DNA of 48,375 nt, taken from positions 1 through 48,375 of the forward strand of contig QBLU01000022.1 of the NCBI GenBank assembly GCA_003241875.1, given 5' to 3'. The position numbers and the translations under genes were made by a program. The notes under the pieces are model-generated. The model saw only the letters and a list, made by a program, of their open reading frames with translations. It searched no databases and was not told the DNA's origin. Below, piece by piece: positions 34,228 through 40,685 of this stretch. Source of the DNA: Alphaproteobacteria bacterium (GTDB taxonomy: Bacteria > Pseudomonadota > Alphaproteobacteria > Sphingomonadales > Sphingomonadaceae). How positions within the stretch are numbered: the stretch's first letter is position 1; the number at the start of each line of letters is the position of its first letter.

Positions 34228-34899
34228 TTACAGCCCGCGAAAGCTCGCAAAGTCCGCCAGTGGCGCCCGCGCAGCACGCGCGGCATTGGCGGGGTCATCC
34301 TTGTCAATATAGCCGATCGCCATGCCGGTGAAGAGCATCCGCTCCTCAGGCGTCCCGAGAAAGGCCCGGATCGTCGCAGGATAGATCGCCCAGCATTCCT
34401 GCGGGCAGCTGTCGAGGCCCTCCTCGCGCAGCAGCAGCATCAGCGTCTGCAGGTACATGCCGAGGTCGCTCCACTGCGGCGGCCCCATGGTCTTGGCGAC
34501 CGTGCAGAACAGCGCCACCGGCGCGCCGAAGAATTCGAAATTGCGCGCGAACCACATCAGCCGCCGCATCTTGTCCTCGCGCGGGATGTCCAGCGCGCGG
34601 TACAATTCCTCTCCCACTTCAAAGCGATAGCGCTTGTACGGATCGGCCAGCTCTTTGGGATAGATGCTGTATTCGGTCGGCTCCCCGCCCGGCAGCGCGC
34701 GAATGCGTTCCGCCATGATCGCCTTCAGCTCGGCCAGCGGCGCGCCGGCGACGACATCGATGTGCCAGGGCTGGAGGTTGCCGCCGGACGGCGCGCGCGC
34801 CGCCTTTTCGACGACCCGGCGGATGATCGCGGGATCGACCGGTGTGTCGAGAAACCCGCGTACCGACCGCCGCGACGCGACGGCTTCACTGACGTTCAT
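34228..34899 (-). CDS. Nitroreductase family protein
   Basis: A 223-residue FMN-dependent oxidoreductase. It has the FMN-phosphate motif SRRSVRGFLDTPVDPAIIRRVVEKAARAPSGGNLQPWHIDVV, typical of the NfsB/nitroreductase fold. The middle helices (PPQWSDLGMYLQTLMLLLREEGLDSCPQE) and GMAIGYIDKDDPAN near the end are also family features. The substrate is unknown; such enzymes reduce nitroaromatics, quinones or flavins. AGGGG lies upstream of the ATG. It is divergent from pgsA and is followed by the L,D-transpeptidase-like gene on the same strand. Confidence 0.92.
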   Translation of the reverse strand: MNVSEAVASRRSVRGFLDTPVDPAIIRRVVEKAARAPSGGNLQPWHIDVVAGAPLAELKAIMAERIRALPGGEPTEYSIYPKELADPYKRYRFEVGEELYRALDIPREDKMRRLMWFARNFEFFGAPVALFCTVAKTMGPPQWSDLGMYLQTLMLLLREEGLDSCPQECWAIYPATIRAFLGTPEERMLFTGMAIGYIDKDDPANAARAARAPLADFASFRGL

Positions 34900-34947
34900 G
34901 ACAAACCCCTACTTTCAAGACGGCGCAGGATTGCCTAGGGAGGGGCG

Positions 34948-35508
34948 GTGTTGTCCAGCCTCCCCAATCTGCTGACGCTCAGTCGGATCCTTGCCGTGCC
35001 GCTGCTGGTGGCGCTGATGTGGGGCCCGGGCTATTGGCAGTGGCTGACGGCGTTCGTGCTGTTCTGCATCGCCGGCGTTACCGACTATCTCGATGGCTAT
35101 CTGGCCCGGGCGCAGGGCACGGTGTCCAAGATCGGCGTCTTCCTCGACCCCATCGCCGACAAGATCATGGTGGCGGCGACGATCGTCATGCTGGTCCACA
35201 GCGGCCTCGTCCATGGCGTGTCGGTGATCGCCGCGCTGGTCATCCTGCTGCGCGAGATCATCGTTTCGGGCCTGCGCGAGTATCTCGCCGGGCTGCAGGT
35301 CTCGCTGCCGGTATCGCAGCTGGCGAAATGGAAGACGGCATTCCAGATGATCGCGCTCGGCGGCCTGGTGCTGGCGGGCGCCTCGCCCTGGCTGCTGCCG
35401 GGGCTGCCGGTGCTTGAGATCGGGCTGATCTGCCTGTGGATCGCCGCCGGGCTGACGCTGGTCACCGGCTATGACTATCTGCGGGTCGGCCTGAAGCATA
35501 TGGCCTGA
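34948..35508 (+). CDS. pgsA: CDP-diacylglycerol-glycerol-3-phosphate 3-phosphatidyltransferase
   Basis: A 186-residue membrane enzyme that makes phosphatidylglycerophosphate, the first step toward phosphatidylglycerol and cardiolipin. The N-terminus LPNLLTLSRILAVPLLVAL opens the first membrane segment. The CDP-alcohol phosphotransferase signature D-x2-DG-x2-AR-x8-G-x3-D-x3-D reads TDYLDGYLARAQGTVSKIGVFLDPIADK. Further membrane segments follow. The start is GTG at 34948 with GGGAGGGG upstream (TTG at 34951 is also possible). It overlaps the moaD start by one base, so it heads a pgsA-moaD-moaE operon. Confidence 0.95.
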   Translation: MLSSLPNLLTLSRILAVPLLVALMWGPGYWQWLTAFVLFCIAGVTDYLDGYLARAQGTVSKIGVFLDPIADKIMVAATIVMLVHSGLVHGVSVIAALVILLREIIVSGLREYLAGLQVSLPVSQLAKWKTAFQMIALGGLVLAGASPWLLPGLPVLEIGLICLWIAAGLTLVTGYDYLRVGLKHMA

Positions 35509-35759
35509 TGCAGATCCTTTACTTCGCCTGGGTGCGCGAACGCATCGGCGTCGGCGAGGAGGTTCTGGCGCCGCCGGCGGATGTCGCCACGGTCGCCGAA
35601 CTGCTCGACTGGCTGGCGACGCAATCCCCGGGCCATGCCGCCGCGCTCGCCGACCGCAGCGCCATCCGCGTCGCCATCGACCAGGATTTCGCCGCACCCG
35701 ACGCGCCGGTAGCCGGTGCCCGCGAGGTCGCGATCTTCCCCCCGGTGACCGGCGGATGA
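35508..35759 (+). CDS. moaD: Molybdopterin synthase sulfur carrier subunit
   Basis: An 83-residue ubiquitin-like MoaD. Strands MQILYFAWVRERIGVGEEVL and IRVAIDQDF frame the domain, and it ends in VAIFPPVTGG. The terminal Gly-Gly is the thiocarboxylate site that hands sulfur to precursor Z with MoaE. The ATG overlaps the last base of the pgsA stop (TGATG). It lies 9 bp before moaE. MoaA, which makes the precursor, is at 46586-47623. Confidence 0.94.
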   Translation: MQILYFAWVRERIGVGEEVLAPPADVATVAELLDWLATQSPGHAAALADRSAIRVAIDQDFAAPDAPVAGAREVAIFPPVTGG

Positions 35760-35768
35760 CGGGCTAGA

Positions 35769-36197
35769 ATGATCGTCACCCGCGCCCAGGCCCACGCCTT
35801 CGATGCCGCCGCCGAGACCTCGGCTCTCACCGCCGGCCGTACCGACATCGGCGCCGTCGTCACCTTCACCGGGCACGTCCGCGCCGAAAACGGGCTGGAG
35901 GCGCTCACCCTCGAGCATTACCCGGCGATGACCGAGCGCAGCATGGCCGCCATCGCCGCCGAGGCCGCAGCGCGCTGGCCGCTGCTCGGCGGCACCGTCA
36001 TCCACCGCCACGGGCGCCTGCTGCCCGGCGAGGCCATCGTCCTCGTCGCGGTTGCCAGCGCGCATCGCCAAGCGGCGTTCGAGGCGGCGGAATTCCTGAT
36101 GGACTGGCTGAAGACCCGGGCGCCGTTCTGGAAACACGACGGCAGCGGCTGGGTGGCAGCCAAGGCCAGCGATGACGATGCCGCGGCGCGCTGGTAG
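35769..36197 (+). CDS. moaE: Molybdopterin synthase catalytic subunit
   Basis: A 142-residue MoaE. It has the DIGAVVTFTGHVRAENG strand and loop, LTLEHYPAMTERSMAAIAAEA, VIHRHGRLLPGEAIVLVAVASAHRQAAFEAAEFLMDWLKTRAPFWKHD, where the Lys residues near the end belong to the active site, and a final W. It forms a heterotetramer with MoaD in the cytoplasm. It is the last gene of the pgsA-moaD-moaE group and is convergent with a DUF465 gene 21 bp away. Confidence 0.95.
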   Translation: MIVTRAQAHAFDAAAETSALTAGRTDIGAVVTFTGHVRAENGLEALTLEHYPAMTERSMAAIAAEAAARWPLLGGTVIHRHGRLLPGEAIVLVAVASAHRQAAFEAAEFLMDWLKTRAPFWKHDGSGWVAAKASDDDAAARW

Positions 36198-36218
36198 CAG
36201 CGAGTGGCCTCGCGGGGA

Positions 36219-36395
36219 TCAATCGCCGGGCTTGCGATCCAGATAGGCGGCGATCCGGTCCTTCAGCGACAGCCGCAGCTTCTTCATGCGGCTCAGGCGG
36301 ACAACGTCGGGAATGCGCTTCCTGGTCTCGTCGCCGATCGCGGCGTCAAGCTTGCCGTGGACGACGCTGAGTCGATAGATGTCGGCACTGGTCAT
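36219..36395 (-). CDS. DUF465 (YdcH-like) small protein
   Basis: A 58-residue helical, basic protein with the DUF465 pattern: ADIYRLSVVHGKLDAAIGDETRKRIPDVVRLSRMKKLRLSLKDRI, in which H--LD--I------ and L---K--LKD-I are conserved. It predicts two helices in a hairpin. Function is unknown. The ATG at 36393-36395 has GGGAGA upstream, so the longer upstream frame is dropped. The gap above it is rather AT-rich for this genome (around 36500-36560) and probably holds its promoter. Confidence 0.88.
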   Translation of the reverse strand: MTSADIYRLSVVHGKLDAAIGDETRKRIPDVVRLSRMKKLRLSLKDRIAAYLDRKPGD

Positions 36396-36575
36396 GTGTG
36401 ATCTCCCTTCGGCGTTTCCGATACCGACAGCGCCGTTCGACGCCGCTGTCGTGTGTCCGACATCACGATCCCGCAGGATCGCCAGAGGGGCCCGGTCCAC
36501 ATCTTATACATTATGACAAATCGGTAATGTTCAAGAGGCGCGAACCAAAAAACTTTGCGCTGCTGCAACGTCTCG

Positions 36576-36645
36576 GATCGCCCCCTGCCGACGCGTCGCC
36601 GGCGGCACTTTCAGATCGCCCCCGGCCGACGCGTCGCCGGCGGCA
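36576..36645. repeat. Tandem 32-bp duplication across a stop codon
   Basis: 36576-36607 and 36614-36645 are 32-bp direct copies differing at one base (GCCCCCTG versus GCCCCCGG), separated by six bases. The second copy encodes the last codons of the DUF6522-like gene on the minus strand; the first lies just past its stop codon. Each copy holds the palindrome CGACGCGTCG. Confidence 0.9.
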
Positions 36646-36898
36646 GGGGCTGTTCGCCGAAATCGAGAACCGACGACGACAGCACGCCGCCGAGCGCGTC
36701 GACGACCAGCCGCAGCCGGCGGTGGCGCGTCGAAAAAGTCAGGCGGAAGGTGCCGAGATCGTCGTCGACCCCGGCCTCGGTCGCCGACAGGATGGCGCCC
36801 GATTTCAACAATGCCTGGATGTCGCCCGGCGCCAGCCTGAGCCCGTCGGCGATCACCTCGGCGGCGACGGTGAAGCCATCATTGTCGATCTCGATCAT
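36611..36898 (-). CDS. DUF6522-like family protein
   Basis: A 95-residue protein that I assign to the DUF6522 type on the pattern MIEIDNDGFTVAAEVIADGLRLAPGDIQALLKSGAILSATEAGVDDDLGTFRLTFSTRHRRLRLVVD, read in three parts: an N-terminal strand, a helix with L-P-DI--L---G and two C-terminal strands with the TFS-RHRRLRLVVD motif. No enzymatic role is known. The ATG at 36896-36898 is the conserved start; the long upstream frame runs through rnpB and is not used. A tandem duplication forms its C-terminal residues and the sequence just past its stop. Confidence 0.75.
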   Translation of the reverse strand: MIEIDNDGFTVAAEVIADGLRLAPGDIQALLKSGAILSATEAGVDDDLGTFRLTFSTRHRRLRLVVDALGGVLSSSVLDFGEQPLPPATRRPGAI

Positions 36899-36957
36899 GG
36901 CGGCAGCCCTTGGCGGCTGGCGAAGGCCGGCGCAAGCTGTTAGGGCGACGCCGCGGT

Positions 36958-37340
36958 CAGAGGATCGGGCGATCGCCGCCGAGCAATCGGGGGAGGAAAG
37001 TCCGGGCTCCACGGAACGCGGTGCCGGGTAACACCCGGCGGGGGCGACCCCAGGGACAGTGCCACAGAGAGCAGACCGCCGATGGGCGTTTCCCCGGAAA
37101 CGCGACAGGCAAGGGTGAAAGGGTGCGGTAACAGCGCACCGCGCGACGGGTAACCGAAGCGGCATGGCAAACCCCACCGGGAGCAAGACCGAATAGGGAC
37201 GGCACGGGTCGCAAGACCCAGGGCAGGAACCGGCCTCGCCGTCCGGGTTGGTTGCTTGAGGTTGTCGGTAACGGCAATCCTAGAGGAATGATCGTCGCTT
37301 TTCTTCGGAAGAGTACAGAACCCGGCTTATAGATCCTCTG
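36958..37340 (+). ncRNA. rnpB: RNase P RNA, bacterial type A
   Basis: The catalytic RNA of ribonuclease P, which matures tRNA 5' ends. The 5' end CAGAGGATC pairs with the 3' end GATCCTCTG (P1 helix). The conserved P4/CR-I block GAGGAAAGTCCGGGCTCC is near 36990, AGAGCAGACCGCCGATGG is in the expected middle position, and the 3' signature TACAGAACCCGGCTTAT is near 37314-37330. Length is about 383 nt. A TGTTAG at about 36938 could serve as -10. Ends are set from the P1 pairing. The gene lies between the DUF6522-like gene and a giant inverted repeat that begins directly after its 3' end. Confidence 0.97.
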
Positions 37341-37342
37341 AT

Positions 37343-37708
37343 CGCAGCGCCGCGCGCGAGCAGCGCGGAGCGCTGCGCGCCGACAGGTGCAAGATCGGCC
37401 AGCGAGGCGGCCGGCCCTTCGCCGGCCGAACTCGTCTGACGTCAGCATGGGCTTTGCCCATGCCCCTTCCCTTCCCCTGACTTCCCACCCCGTCATCCCA
37501 GCGAACGCTGGGATCCAGCTTCCTTGCGCCGGCGCAGACGAAAGAAAACCGGATCCCAGCCTCCGCTGGGATGACAGAAAGAAAGAAAAAAGCGCGGGCA
37601 AAGCCCGCGCGTCGGACGGGTTCGGCCGGGGAGACCGGCCGCCCCGCCGGCCGGTCTTGCGCCTGTCGGCGCTCTTGACTGCGCCAGGCGCGCACGCGGC
37701 GCTGCGCC
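37343..37708. repeat. Large nested inverted repeat (about 366 bp)
   Basis: The left arm 37343-37467 and right arm 37589-37708 are imperfect reverse complements over about 120 bp. Shared blocks are GCGCAGCGCCGCG at the outer ends, GCGCCGACAGG-GCAAGA, GGCGGCCGG, CCGGCCGAAC-CGTC, and GGGCTTTGCCC at the inner ends. Nested in the centre is another inverted repeat of the GTCATCCCAGCG type (37492-37516 and 37551-37575). The whole can fold into a long stem with two extra hairpins. It holds no gene and lies between the rnpB 3' end and the stop codon of the Sel1 gene. One inner hairpin doubles as a terminator for the Sel1 gene. Confidence 0.88.
37585..37610 (-). terminator. Rho-independent terminator of the Sel1-repeat gene
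   Basis: On the minus strand GCGCGGGC, loop TTT, GCCCGCGC form a perfect 8-bp stem followed by a T run (TTTTTTC). It is 99 bp past the Sel1 gene's stop codon and is part of the right arm of the large inverted repeat. Confidence 0.8.
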
Positions 37709-38194
37709 CTACATCCAAGGCCGCCAGGCCGCCCGCTCCTCCTCCAGCCTCGCCAGCTCCGCGCCCGAAAACCCCCGCCCCAGCGCATCCGCCAACGCCG
37801 CCGCTTCCGCTGCCGTATCGCCCCCGGCGCCCGCCGCCAGCCGCGCCCATACCCAGGCCTTGCCGGCATCCCGCGACACCCCGCGCCCGGCTGCCATCGC
37901 CTTGGCCAGCGCCAGTTGCGCCGGCGCATAGCCGCGATTGGCGGCACGCAGCCACCAGCCGACTGCCGTTGCCGGGTCGGCGCGGCGGCCCTGCCCCTTG
38001 GCCGACATCACCCCCATCAGCGTTTCGGCAACCGCCGAGCCGCGGTCGGCGAGCGGGCGCAAGGCCCGGCGTGCCGCACCATAATCGGCCGCGGCATAGG
38101 CCGTCAGCCCGGCCTGCAGCGCCGAGCTCGCATCCGCCGCCCGCGCTGGCGTCAATGCCAGCAGCCCCAGCGCAATCAACACCATCCTCATCAT
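37709..38194 (-). CDS. Exported Sel1-repeat protein
   Basis: About 161 residues. A signal peptide is present (MRMVLIALGLLALTPARA). The mature part has helical repeat units of the Sel1/TPR-like kind: YAAADYGAARRALRPLADRGSAVAETLMGVM, GQGRRADPATAVGWWLRAANRGYAPAQLALAKAM and GRGVSRDAGKAWVWARLAAGAG. The A-A-W-LRAA--GY--AQ-LA pattern is diagnostic. These proteins act in protein-protein contacts, often in the periplasm. The start may be either of the adjacent ATGs at 38191 and 38194. It lies 32 bp downstream of recG and is likely cotranscribed. A terminator follows. Confidence 0.85.
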   Translation of the reverse strand: MMRMVLIALGLLALTPARAADASSALQAGLTAYAAADYGAARRALRPLADRGSAVAETLMGVMSAKGQGRRADPATAVGWWLRAANRGYAPAQLALAKAMAAGRGVSRDAGKAWVWARLAAGAGGDTAAEAAALADALGRGFSGAELARLEEERAAWRPWM

Positions 38195-38226
38195 CGGCCC
38201 GCCCATAGCCGCATCGCCGCCACCCG

Positions 38227-40290
38227 TCACCCCGACCGCAGCAGCGCCACCCCGGCGTCGCGCTCGAACAGATACAGCAGCACCCGCGCCGCCTGCCCGC
38301 GCGCGCCATCCAGGCCGCCGTCGCGATCGAGCAGCAGCCGCGCATCGTCGCGCGCCATGCCGACGAACTTCGCCGTGCGCTCGGGATCGGCGAGCCGGAA
38401 CGCCGCCTCCCCCGATTGGCGGACGCCCAGAATCTCGCCGGCGCCGCGCAGCCGCAGATCCTCCTCGGCGATGCGAAAGCCGTCGTTGGTCTCGCGCATC
38501 AGCTTCAGCCGCGCCTTGGCGGTCTCCGACAGGTCGGGCCCGCGCAGCAGCAGGCACACCGATCGCCCCGGCCCGCGCCCGACCCGGCCGCGCAGCTGGT
38601 GCAGCTGCGCCAAGCCGAAGCGTTCCGCCGCCTCGATGATCATCAGCGTCGCATTGGGCACGTCGACGCCGACCTCGATGACCGTCGTCGCCACCAGCAG
38701 CCCGAGCTTGCCGGCGGAAAACGACGCCATCACCGCGTCCTTCTCGGCCGGCTTCATCCGCCCATGCACAAGGCCCACACCCCCGCCGAACCGCGCCTTC
38801 AGCATCGTCGCCCGCAGTTCCGCCGCCGCCTCGTCCCCCGTCTCGGTCCCCTCCACCAGCGGGCACACCCAGTACGCCTGCCCACCCCCCGCCAGGTGCC
38901 GGCCCAGCGCCTCGACGACCTCGTCCATCCGCTCGACCGCCGTCACCCGCGTCTCGATCGGCTGGCGCCCGGGCGGCAGCTCGTCGATCTGCGAGCCGTC
39001 CATCTCGCCATAATTGGTCAGCGCGAGACTGCGCGGGATCGGCGTCGCGGTCATCGCGATCAGATGCGGCGGCACCTTGGCCTTGGCGGCGAGCAACAGC
39101 CGCTGCGCCACGCCGAAGCGATGCTGTTCATCGACGACGACCAAGCCCAGGTCGTCATAATCGACCGCATCCTGGAAGATCGCATGGGTCCCGATCAGGA
39201 TGTCGATGCGCCCCATCGCCAGGTCGTCGAGCAGATCCGCCCGCACCTTGCCCTTGTCGCGCCCGGTCAGGATCGCCACCCGCACCGGCAGCGCCCCGAG
39301 CAATTTGGTAATCGTCGCATAATGCTGCCGCGCCAGAATTTCCGTCGGCGCCAAGAATGCCGCCTGCGCCCCGGCCTCCACCGCGGTCAGCATCGCCAGC
39401 AGCGCCACCAGCGTCTTGCCCGACCCGACATCGCCCTGCACCAGCCGCAGCATCGGCGACGATTGCGCCATGTCGCCGGTGATCTCCGCCAGCACGCGCG
39501 CCTGTGCCCCCGTCATCGTCCACGGCAGCGACGCGATCAACGGTGCCGTCAGCCGGCCATCGCCGGCCAGCGCGCGACCCCGGCGCATCCGCGTGTCGCG
39601 CCGCACCAGCAGCAGCGCCAGCTGGTTGGCGAGCAGCTCGTCATAGGCTAGGCGATCGTTGGCCTTGCCCTCCCCCTGCAGGTCATGCGCCGCCGCCAGC
39701 GCCCCCCGCCACGGCAACCACTGGTGGCGCTCCAGCACGCTCGGCTCGATCCATTCGGGCAGTTCCGGCGCGCGTTCCAGCGCCATGCCGATGATCTGGC
39801 CCATGCGGCGATTGCTGACGCCTTCGGTCAGCGGATAGACCGGTTCCCGCAGCATCGGCCCCATCGGCTCGCCGGGCAGCGCGATCTCGGGATGGCTGAT
39901 CTGCAGCGACTGGCCATAGCGGTCGAGCTTGCCGGTGATCCGCCGCTGCTGCTGTATCGGCAGCTTCGACCGCGCCCAGGCCCCCGACTGGCCGAAAAAC
40001 ACCAGGTCGACCCATTGCCCGCCGCTGTCGACGGCGCGGGCGCGCAGCGGGCTGCGCGGGCCGCCGCTGTCGTGGCGCACGATGGTGAGCACGACGACGA
40101 TCGGCCGGCCGACGAGCGATTCGTCGATCTGGTCGACCTGCACCCGGTCGATGGCCATGACGGGCAGGTGAAACACCAGGTCGAGCGCGCGATTGAGCTT
40201 CAGCCGGGCCAATTGCCGCACCAATGCCGCGCCGACGCCCTTCAGCGCGGCGGTTTCCGTGAACAGCGGGTTGAGGATGGCGGGCCGCAT
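38227..40290 (-). CDS. recG: ATP-dependent DNA helicase RecG
   Basis: A 687-residue branch-migration helicase for stalled forks and Holliday junctions. The wedge/OB domain spans about residues 45-135, with HLPVMAIDRV, GRPIVVVLTIVRH and QQQRRITGKLDRYG. Helicase motifs: LVQGDVGSGKT (286-293), FLAPTEILARQH, VVVDEQHRFGV (DEQH at 387-390), AMTATPIPRSL, and in the second half VHGRMKPAEKDAVM, VATTVIEVGVDVPNATLMII, and the QLRGRVGRG block. DLRLRGAGEILGVRQSG near the end is RecG-specific. Full length. It is divergent from sdhE-mfd, a grouping common in alphaproteobacteria. Confidence 0.97.
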   Translation of the reverse strand: MRPAILNPLFTETAALKGVGAALVRQLARLKLNRALDLVFHLPVMAIDRVQVDQIDESLVGRPIVVVLTIVRHDSGGPRSPLRARAVDSGGQWVDLVFFGQSGAWARSKLPIQQQRRITGKLDRYGQSLQISHPEIALPGEPMGPMLREPVYPLTEGVSNRRMGQIIGMALERAPELPEWIEPSVLERHQWLPWRGALAAAHDLQGEGKANDRLAYDELLANQLALLLVRRDTRMRRGRALAGDGRLTAPLIASLPWTMTGAQARVLAEITGDMAQSSPMLRLVQGDVGSGKTLVALLAMLTAVEAGAQAAFLAPTEILARQHYATITKLLGALPVRVAILTGRDKGKVRADLLDDLAMGRIDILIGTHAIFQDAVDYDDLGLVVVDEQHRFGVAQRLLLAAKAKVPPHLIAMTATPIPRSLALTNYGEMDGSQIDELPPGRQPIETRVTAVERMDEVVEALGRHLAGGGQAYWVCPLVEGTETGDEAAAELRATMLKARFGGGVGLVHGRMKPAEKDAVMASFSAGKLGLLVATTVIEVGVDVPNATLMIIEAAERFGLAQLHQLRGRVGRGPGRSVCLLLRGPDLSETAKARLKLMRETNDGFRIAEEDLRLRGAGEILGVRQSGEAAFRLADPERTAKFVGMARDDARLLLDRDGGLDGARGQAARVLLYLFERDAGVALLRSG

Positions 40291-40356
40291 GGCTAGGGAC
40301 AGTCATAGCCGCCGCGTGCCCGATTTCAAACGGGCCCGCGGCATTTGGAGTTTGCG

Positions 40357-40647
40357 ATGGAAGCGGCCAACGACGGCATCACTCACGACCACCGGCTGCG
40401 CCGGCTGCGCTTCCGCGCCTGGCACCGCGGCACCCGCGAGGCCGACCTGATGATCGGCGGCTTTGCCGATCGCTACGCCGCCGGCTGGAACGACGCCGAG
40501 CTGCGCTGGTTCGAGGCGCTGCTCGACGAACAGGATGTCGACGTCATGGGCTGGGCCTTCGGCACCATCGAGCCCCCCGAAGCGTTCCACGGCCCGATGC
40601 TCGATGCGTTGAAAAAGCTGGACTATGTTTCGCTCACCATGCGCTGA
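40357..40647 (+). CDS. sdhE: FAD assembly factor SdhE
   Basis: A 96-residue protein of the SdhE/Sdh5 family, which helps attach FAD covalently to succinate dehydrogenase. It has LRRLRFRAWHRGTREADLMIGGFAD, including the RGxxE motif that contacts the flavoprotein, and WFEALLDEQDVDVMGWAFG as the second helix pair. The ATG at 40357 has GGAG at 40347-40350; the upstream TTG is not the start. The stop at 40645-40647 lies 9 bases ahead of the hairpin that covers the mfd ribosome binding site. Confidence 0.94.
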   Translation: MEAANDGITHDHRLRRLRFRAWHRGTREADLMIGGFADRYAAGWNDAELRWFEALLDEQDVDVMGWAFGTIEPPEAFHGPMLDALKKLDYVSLTMR

Positions 40648-40656
40648 CGCCTCTGA

Positions 40657-40679
40657 TCCTCCCCCCTCCAGGGGGAGGA
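40657..40679 (+). promoter_or_regulatory. Hairpin over the mfd ribosome binding site
   Basis: TCCTCCCCC (40657-40665), a five-base loop and GGGGGAGGA (40671-40679) form a perfect 9-bp stem. The Shine-Dalgarno GGAGG (40674-40678), seven bases before the mfd GTG start, lies wholly inside the 3' strand of the stem. It is a short relative of the family B repeat. Ribosomes ending sdhE translation could open it, so coupling is inferred. Confidence 0.7.
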
Positions 40680-40685
40680 AAGCGC

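Noticed and set aside
34196-34307. Longer N-terminus for the L,D-transpeptidase-like gene
   Set aside because: It would overlap the nitroreductase gene and bury the Tat signal; the TTG start with AGGAG fits better.
36576-36645. Start of a tandem repeat array or CRISPR
   Set aside because: Only two copies exist, with six bases between them.
37343-37708. CRISPR array
   Set aside because: The repeats are inverted and nested rather than direct and evenly spaced; there are no unique spacers and no cas genes.
36957-38345. A 462-residue minus-strand frame across rnpB and the palindrome
   Set aside because: It crosses the RNase P RNA, both arms of the inverted repeat and the Sel1 gene in another frame; composition is not protein-like.
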